A stretch of 64,000 nt of DNA, taken from contig NZ_CP086594.1 of NCBI RefSeq assembly GCF_020866845.1, positions 2,108,001-2,172,000 on the forward strand. Reading direction: 5' to 3'. Below are positions 58,219 through 64,000 of this stretch, in pieces. Within the stretch, counting starts at the first letter, position 1. Every line of letters starts with the position of its first letter. Position numbers and translations under genes: made by a program. Origin of the DNA: Sphingomonas radiodurans (GTDB lineage Bacteria > Pseudomonadota > Alphaproteobacteria > Sphingomonadales > Sphingomonadaceae). Below the pieces are notes generated by a model. The model saw only the letters and a list, made by a program, of their open reading frames with translations, searched no databases and was not told the origin of the DNA.

Positions 58219-58917
58219 GTGAACGAACTGATCGGCCGTGTATTCAATTTCGAGACCGAGGTGTTCGCGGATAGCCGGGCGCTTTACAACAAGCTCGCGA
58301 CCGACGGTCAACAGCCCAAGGCGCTGATGATCAGCTGCGCGGATTCGCGCGTGGTTCCCGAGCAGATCATGCAGGCCAAGCCCGGCGACCTCTTCGTCTG
58401 CCGCAACGCCGGCAATATCGTCCCACCATATTCGACGCAGAACGGTGGCGTCACTTCTACTGTCGAATACGCCGTTCTCGCGCTCGGCATTCGTGACATC
58501 ATCGTTTGCGGCCATTCAGATTGCGGTGCGATGAAGGGGCTTTCCGGGGATCCGGCGAAGCTGGAGACCATGCCGAACGTGGTCGCATGGTTGCGGCATG
58601 GCACTGCTGCCCGGCAGGTGGTGGACACGAGCTACACCGACATCGACGATGCCGAGCGCGTGCGTGCGATCAGCCTCGAGAATGTGGTCGTGCAGCTGGC
58701 GCACCTGCGCACACACCCATCGGTTGCGGCCGGCGTCGCGCGCGGCGAGATCGCGCTGCACGGCTGGTTCGTCGATATTCACGCCGGCCAGATGCTCGCG
58801 TTGAATGGGGATACCAATCGCTTCGAGGTGGTGCGTGGAGACACTGCGTTGCCGGTCGCGCAGCCTGCCGCCAAACGCCTTGCGGCCGACTTCGTGAAGG
58901 ACGAAGTGGCCGCGTAA
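58219..58917 (+). CDS. Beta-class carbonic anhydrase
   Basis: A 232-aa zinc enzyme that interconverts CO2 and bicarbonate. Zinc ligands are Cys40 (ISCADSRV), Asp42 or water, His99 and Cys102 (CGHSDCGAMKG); Asp42-Arg44 is the catalytic dyad. CRNAGNIVPPY and HGWFVDIHAGQML are other family marks. A ribosome site (AAGGAGC) lies 8-9 nt before an ATG-equivalent start read GTG. Because it is 31 nt behind the kinase, it may be in the same operon. Confidence 0.95.
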   Translation: MNELIGRVFNFETEVFADSRALYNKLATDGQQPKALMISCADSRVVPEQIMQAKPGDLFVCRNAGNIVPPYSTQNGGVTSTVEYAVLALGIRDIIVCGHSDCGAMKGLSGDPAKLETMPNVVAWLRHGTAARQVVDTSYTDIDDAERVRAISLENVVVQLAHLRTHPSVAAGVARGEIALHGWFVDIHAGQMLALNGDTNRFEVVRGDTALPVAQPAAKRLAADFVKDEVAA

Positions 58918-59183
58918 AGCAAGTCGGTGGCGGGCGCCCCAGCGTAGACGCTTTGGGCACTTGCCACCGACGCATGGGCGGTGGCGGCCACCAGCGTGTC
59001 CGTATTGCCACACTGCGCGCGTGAACCGACTCTCGAGCAATCTTTTGACGTAAGCCAGCAACAATATGGCCACAATGCTGCGGTAGCGTCCATCAAGTCG
59101 ACCAGCCTACGACCGCTCCCTTGGGGGGAGGAGGAGCGTGGGCGGATCGAAAGCAGGAGGAGCCTCTGCCAATAGGAGGTTCC

Positions 59184-60032
59184 ATGAAGTATCTGAAGTA
59201 CATCCCGGCCGCGATGCTAGCGGCCTTCGCCCTTCCGGCTTCTGCACAGGATGCGGAGCCGCCAAAGCCGATCACCGTGTCGGGTAGCGTCGGCCTGGTT
59301 TCCGACTATCGCTTCCGCGGCGTTTCGCAGAGCGATGAAGAATTGGCCGTGCAGGGCGGTTTCACCATCGCGCATGAAAGCGGCGTCTACATCGGCACCT
59401 GGGGCTCAAACCTCGCTGGCTGGGGTACGTTCGGTGGCGCCAACATGGAGCTGGATCTCGTGGCCGGCTACAAACGGACGTTCGATGCGGTGACCGTCGA
59501 CATCGGCGCTACTTGGTACATGTATCCGGGCGGCTTCGATAACACCGACTTCATCGAGCCGTACATCAAGGTTTCGGGCACCCTTGGTCCGGCGAGCCTG
59601 ACCGCGGGCCTCGCCTATGCGCCGAAGCAGGAGGCGCTGGGCGCCTGGTACTTCAACGGCACATCGGCCTTCAACGGGGTCTATGACGATCCAGGCGACA
59701 AGAACGACAACCTCTATCTCTGGGTGGACGGCACGGCAGGCGTTCCTAATACGCCCATCACGCTCAAGGGGCATGTCGGCTTTTCCAAGGGCAATTCCGG
59801 CCTCGGGCCGTTCGCCACGAGCGTTGCGCCGACCGGCGAGTATATGGACTGGTTGCTCGGCGCCGATCTCGCCGTTCCCGGCACGCCGCTGACGCTGGGC
59901 GTTGCCTATGTCGATACCGACATCAACGATAACGAGGCGTTCTACCTGCAGCCGAGCTTCAGCAAGGGGCAGGACGGCGATGGGTCGATCGCGAACGGCA
60001 AGGTCGTGGTGTCATTGACCGCAGTGTTCTAA
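59184..60032 (+). CDS. TIGR02001 (TorF)-family outer-membrane protein
   Basis: A 282-aa outer-membrane beta-barrel. The signal peptide covers about residues 1-20 (KYLKYIPAAMLAAFALPASAQ). The mature part opens with the family mark VSGSVGLVSDYRFRGVSQSDEE and alternates strands with aromatic ends, finishing VVVSLTAVF with the C-terminal Phe expected of BAM substrates. Often annotated as a putative porin; function not established. A strong AGGAGG ribosome site lies 5-6 nt before the ATG. Confidence 0.92.
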   Translation: MKYLKYIPAAMLAAFALPASAQDAEPPKPITVSGSVGLVSDYRFRGVSQSDEELAVQGGFTIAHESGVYIGTWGSNLAGWGTFGGANMELDLVAGYKRTFDAVTVDIGATWYMYPGGFDNTDFIEPYIKVSGTLGPASLTAGLAYAPKQEALGAWYFNGTSAFNGVYDDPGDKNDNLYLWVDGTAGVPNTPITLKGHVGFSKGNSGLGPFATSVAPTGEYMDWLLGADLAVPGTPLTLGVAYVDTDINDNEAFYLQPSFSKGQDGDGSIANGKVVVSLTAVF

Positions 60033-60053
60033 GTCTACGACGACGATCGATAG

Positions 60054-60083
60054 CGGGCCGGGGGGTTTGCTTCCCCCGGCCCG
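60054..60083 (+). terminator. Strong hairpin after the porin gene
   Basis: An 11-bp stem (CGGGCCGGGGG with CCCCCGGCCCG) with an 8-nt loop starts 22 nt after the porin stop. No T-run follows, so it may stabilise the abundant porin mRNA or act with Rho. Confidence 0.7.
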
Positions 60084-60123
60084 TCACCACATAAGGGGCT
60101 GATCTAGGTATCGGGAGCAGCCC

Positions 60124-61035
60124 TTGGCTACGCTGGGAATGAGTGCCGCGGAAAAGGACGCCGTCCAGGCGTTCCGCCGCGACGTGGTCGAGCCGTCGAT
60201 GACGAGCCTCGTCATCATCGATTTCTGGGCGGAATGGTGCGGCCCGTGCAAGGCGCTGACGCCGCTGCTGGAAAAGGTCGCCGCCGACTATGCCGACAAG
60301 GGCGTGGTGCTGGCGAAGGTCGATACCGACAAGAACCAGTTCATCGCCGCGCAATTCCAGATCCGATCGATTCCGACCGTCTATGCGATGTTTCAGGGCC
60401 AGCTCGTTGCTGACCTAACGAGCGCGCGCACCGAGTCACAGCTGCGCACCACGATCGATCAGCTGCTGCGCCAACTGCCGATCACGGGCGAAGCGCAGTC
60501 GCAGGAGGCGGAGTTAGAGCCGCTGATCGCAATGGGCGAGGAAGTGCTGGCCGAAGGTGACGCGGTTCGGGCACTGTCGGTCTTCGATCAGCTTTTCGAA
60601 ATGGCGCCGGAGCATCCCGCGGTGTTGTCGGGCCGTATTCGTTCGCTCGTCGCGGCTGGCGCACATGACGAGGCCGATGCGGCGCTCGCCGCGTTGCCCG
60701 AGGATGTCGCCAAGCGACCCGACATGGACCGCGCTCGCTCGGCGCTGGCGCTCGCGCGGTCGGCGCCTGCGGTTGATGATCTCACCCCGCTCGAGGCCGC
60801 CGTCGCGGCTGATCCCGACGATCTGCAAGCGCGCTTCGACCTCGCCAATGCGCAGATGGCAGGCGGGAACCGCGACGCTGCGGCAGACGGGTTTCTCGCG
60901 ATCACCGCGAAGGATCGCGACTGGAGCGAAGGCGCGGCACGGCAGCAATTGCTGAAGCTGCTGGAAGTGGTCGGACTGGAAGATCCGTGGGTCTCGGCGC
61001 AGCGTCGCCGGCTCTCGGCGATCCTGTTCGGATGA
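60124..61035 (+). CDS. Thioredoxin-domain/TPR protein, YbbN (CnoX) type
   Basis: A 303-aa protein. Residues 10-115 are a thioredoxin domain with the full active site WCGPC (Cys39 and Cys42) and IRSIPTVYAMFQG with the cis-Pro. Residues 130-300 are TPR-like helices (ALSVFDQLFEMAPEHPAVLSGRIRSLV). YbbN/CnoX proteins are chaperones or redox-linked folding factors; E. coli YbbN has lost one active-site Cys, but this one keeps both. The TTG at 60124 has a GGGAG site 7 nt upstream; an ATG at 60139 is the alternative. Its stop overlaps the next start (ATGA). Confidence 0.9.
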   Translation: MATLGMSAAEKDAVQAFRRDVVEPSMTSLVIIDFWAEWCGPCKALTPLLEKVAADYADKGVVLAKVDTDKNQFIAAQFQIRSIPTVYAMFQGQLVADLTSARTESQLRTTIDQLLRQLPITGEAQSQEAELEPLIAMGEEVLAEGDAVRALSVFDQLFEMAPEHPAVLSGRIRSLVAAGAHDEADAALAALPEDVAKRPDMDRARSALALARSAPAVDDLTPLEAAVAADPDDLQARFDLANAQMAGGNRDAAADGFLAITAKDRDWSEGAARQQLLKLLEVVGLEDPWVSAQRRRLSAILFG

Positions 61036-61649
61036 CGCGGCTGTCGATCTTCCCGCTGCCGGGCGCGTTGCTGTTCCCGGGCATGCACTTTCCGCTACAC
61101 GTGTTCGAGCCACGCTATCGCGCGATGGTTTCCGACGCGATGGCACGCGATCGGCGGATCGGGATGATCCAGCCGCGCGCGATGGGGCCCAGTTCCGGCG
61201 ATCGGCCGGCGCTCTACGACATTGGTTGCGTGGGGCGGATCGCCGAGATCGAAATGCTCGAAGATGGGCGATCCAATCTGGTGCTCGAAGGGCTATCCCT
61301 GTTCCGGGTTTCGCGCGAGCTGACCGTGACGACTCTGTTCCGTCAGGTTGAAGCGGAACTGCTGCCGGGACGTGGCGACGAGACGCTGTCGCTTGGCGCC
61401 CGAGCAGCGCTTGAGATGGAGGCGCGGCGGTTTGCCGAGCGTCAGGGCTATGCCGTCGATTGGGAAGCGGTGACGCGGCTCGACGACCAGAGCCTCGTCA
61501 ATGGGATTGCTCAGATTGCACCGTTCGACGTTGCGGCAAAGCAGGCGTTGCTGGAGGCGGATGGAATTGCGGTTCGCGCCGATCTGATCGTGCAGCTAAT
61601 GCAGTTTTTCGGCCGCCACGATGGTGAAGATCGGGTGACGCTTCAGTGA
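61032..61649 (+). CDS. LON peptidase substrate-binding domain protein
   Basis: A 205-aa stand-alone Lon N-terminal (PUA-like) domain without ATPase or protease. Marks: IFPLPGALLFPGMHFPLHVFEPRYRAMV, the following IGMIQPRA, CVGRIAEIEML and the LVLEGLSLFRVS strand. The C-terminal half is helical. Such proteins are common but their role is unclear; a substrate-recognition or adaptor role is a guess. It is coupled at both ends (ATGA with YbbN, GTGA with Trm112). Confidence 0.92.
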   Translation: MTRLSIFPLPGALLFPGMHFPLHVFEPRYRAMVSDAMARDRRIGMIQPRAMGPSSGDRPALYDIGCVGRIAEIEMLEDGRSNLVLEGLSLFRVSRELTVTTLFRQVEAELLPGRGDETLSLGARAALEMEARRFAERQGYAVDWEAVTRLDDQSLVNGIAQIAPFDVAAKQALLEADGIAVRADLIVQLMQFFGRHDGEDRVTLQ

Positions 61650-61828
61650 GTGACGCGCCGGCAACGATCGACCCGTGGTTGCTGGAGCGGATGGTCTGCC
61701 CGATGACGCGGACGGCGTTGATCTGGGACCCGATGGCGCGGGAACTCGTCTCGGAGGCAGCGGGGCTAGCGTATCCCGTTAAGGACGGCGTGGCGGTTCT
61801 GTTGGTGGAAGAAGCTCGGACGCTTTAA
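61646..61828 (+). CDS. Trm112-family protein
   Basis: A 60-aa protein that starts at a GTG overlapping the previous stop. The family core is present: DPWLLERMVCPMTRTALIW and ELVSEAAGLAYPVKDGVAVLLVEEARTL. Only one Cys is seen where zinc-binding members have four, so this is the zinc-free version common in proteobacteria (YcaR-like). Trm112 proteins activate methyltransferases; the partner here is unknown. Confidence 0.9.
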   Translation: MSDAPATIDPWLLERMVCPMTRTALIWDPMARELVSEAAGLAYPVKDGVAVLLVEEARTL

Positions 61829-61857
61829 ATTGCACGCAGGCAGCGTCGCACAACCGA

Positions 61858-62517
61858 CTATCGCGCGAGCGTCGGGAACGCGGCCTTGAACGCCGCTACT
61901 TTCGGCTTGTCCCACCTGACAATATAGGGATGAGTGGGATTGCGATCGTAGAATTGCTGGTGATTTTCCTCCGCCGGGAAGAAGGCGCCACTTTCAAGGC
62001 GAGTAACGATCGGACGCGAATAGGCGCTGCTTTTGGCGAGTTGCGCGACATATGCGTTGGCGACGTCGCGCTGCGCAGCGTTCTGCGGGAAGATCGCGGA
62101 GCGATAGCTCGGGCCGGTGTCGGGGCCTTGGCGATTTAGCTGCGTGGGGTCGTGCGCGATCGAAAAATAGACGCGCAGCAGCGTTGCGTAGCTGACCTGA
62201 CGCGGATCGTAGACGATGCGAACCGCCTCGGCATGGCGCGTCCGCTCGGTGGAGACCGCCGCGTAATTGGCTGTAGCACGGTCGCCGCCGGCATAGCCCG
62301 AGGTTACTGCGCGAACACCCTTCACGCGCTCGAACACCGCTTCCATGCCCCAGAAGCAACCGCCAGCCAGGATCGCAGTTTGTAGGCCAGAAGCGGCGGG
62401 CACGTCGCGGGACGCGGCAGGTATCACTACTGCGCGCTCGGCAGGAGCAGGGAAGGCGAACATCGCGGCCGTGACGGCGGCGAGTGTTGCGGGGATGATC
62501 AGGCGTCGCATCTTCAT
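61858..62517 (-). CDS. msrA: Peptide-methionine (S)-S-oxide reductase MsrA, exported
   Basis: A 219-aa enzyme that repairs methionine-S-sulfoxide. The catalytic Cys54 is in AGGCFWGMEAVFERVKGV; further marks are SGYAGGDRATANY, HAEAVRIVYDP, and the C-terminal AEENHQQFYDRNPTHPY. An N-terminal hydrophobic segment (about 5-25, IIPATLAAVTAAMFAFPAPA) looks like a signal peptide, so it probably acts in the periplasm. No msrB is adjacent. Confidence 0.95.
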   Translation of the reverse strand: MKMRRLIIPATLAAVTAAMFAFPAPAERAVVIPAASRDVPAASGLQTAILAGGCFWGMEAVFERVKGVRAVTSGYAGGDRATANYAAVSTERTRHAEAVRIVYDPRQVSYATLLRVYFSIAHDPTQLNRQGPDTGPSYRSAIFPQNAAQRDVANAYVAQLAKSSAYSRPIVTRLESGAFFPAEENHQQFYDRNPTHPYIVRWDKPKVAAFKAAFPTLAR

Positions 62518-62548
62518 GATATGGGGTTCTGCGACGCTTCTTAAAGGA

Positions 62549-62680
62549 TCAGCGGACCTGTCCGACGCGCGCGCCAGAGACGGGATCGGTCGTCGGATTA
62601 AGCGTGAGCAGTCCTACCGCACCGAGCACGAATCCGCCGGCGAACTGCCAGAGGAAGCTGGACTTGAGGATGCGGTTCAT
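62549..62680 (-). CDS. Small single-helix membrane protein
   Basis: A 43-aa protein with one helix (about residues 9-27, FLWQFAGGFVLGAVGLLTL), a basic N-terminus (MNRILKSS) and a short polar tail (NPTTDPVSGARVGQVR). An AGAAAG ribosome site lies 5 nt before the ATG, and the frame sits neatly between msrA and the aminotransferase gene. I do not recognise it. The start is 32 nt beyond the msrA start on the same strand side, so the two may be one unit (small gene first, then msrA). Confidence 0.6.
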   Translation of the reverse strand: MNRILKSSFLWQFAGGFVLGAVGLLTLNPTTDPVSGARVGQVR

Positions 62681-62807
62681 CGGACTTTCTCTTCGTTCGT
62701 TAATAGTACGACGCGGAGTTAGCCGCGGATGCCTGAACCGCCGCTTGAGCGGCTGTTCATCGCACAGTCCGATATAGTGAGCCGGGTGTTGCGCGGGTAT
62801 GTCCAAG

Positions 62808-62829
62808 CGTGAAAGCGATCGTTTCCACG
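62808..62829 (-). terminator. Hairpin after the aminotransferase gene
   Basis: CGTGAAAGCG and CGTTTCCACG form a near-perfect stem (one A-C mismatch, one G-U pair) 20 nt after the leftward aminotransferase stop. No clear T-run. A second hairpin (GAAC-GCCGCT with AGCGGC-GTTC, 62735-62758) lies further left, ahead of the 43-aa gene. Confidence 0.4.
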
Positions 62830-62848
62830 CTGCAACATGCGCCGACGA

Positions 62849-64000
<1,152 letters not shown>

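Noticed and set aside
59041-59183. Promoter with TTGACG at 59045 ahead of the porin gene
   Set aside because: The -35-like hexamer is good, but no acceptable -10 falls at 16-18 nt spacing.

Overview
The window is a stretch of ordinary, gene-dense, high-GC alphaproteobacterial chromosome. It most likely comes from a sphingomonad (Sphingomonas or a close relative). This rests on a DUF1013/TrcR cell-cycle regulator, a COQ9-family protein, DUF1192 and DUF1674 small proteins, an Atm1-type ABC exporter very like that of Novosphingobium, an HWE-type kinase, a TIGR02001-type porin, and the short palindromic repeats that litter sphingomonad intergenic regions. No rRNA, prophage, transposase, integrase, CRISPR array or defence island was seen. 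There is one tRNA gene (Gly-GCC).

Layout. 1-7.7 kb: tail of a membrane protein, Dps, an ATP-dependent DNA ligase, an EamA transporter that overlaps a convergent sterol-desaturase-type gene, a small phosphatase/sulfurtransferase-like gene, RecQ and a small GNAT. 7.7-13.4 kb: an Atm1 exporter, a secreted S9 peptidase, a small Cys-containing protein and a nucleoside transporter. 13.4-18 kb: a rightward run of a VUT/YhhQ transporter, a methyltransferase, argB, yggT, folD and marC, followed by acs. 20-25 kb: hisC-tyrA facing away from metX-GNAT-metW, then a single-domain response regulator that meets an HWE histidine kinase tail to tail. 26.6-30 kb: feoA-feoB-ssb, COQ9 and a second EamA transporter. 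31-36.5 kb: an Old Yellow Enzyme, dnaA and convergent clpA. 36.6-43 kb: DUF1192, quinone oxidoreductase, GST, a calcineurin-type phosphatase with a glycosyltransferase, trcR, a small membrane protein and an MBL hydrolase. 43-53 kb: purH, heparinase-like, rpe and rsmB leftward; SdhAF4 and AsmA rightward; tsaD-gpsA-DUF1697 leftward. 53-64 kb: hemD and a membrane protein, DUF72, tRNA-Gly, a two-component pair with carbonic anhydrase, a porin, YbbN-LON-Trm112, msrA and an aspartate aminotransferase that runs off the right edge.

Most genes are housekeeping: amino-acid and purine synthesis, C1 and acetate metabolism, iron uptake, replication and repair, proteostasis. Tight spacing and 4-nt start/stop overlaps point to operons with translational coupling (for example metX-GNAT-metW, tsaD-gpsA-DUF1697, YbbN-LON-Trm112, the OmpR-type regulator and its kinase).

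I found no clear undescribed system. The more unusual points are: three families of structured intergenic repeats, including three copies of a long double-hairpin element; ssb placed directly behind feoAB with a Fur-box-like site upstream; an HWE kinase whose homology appears to extend beyond any normal start codon; a terminator-like hairpin just ahead of trcR; a 129-nt tail-to-tail coding overlap; a GNAT gene between metX and metW; and hemD without hemC.
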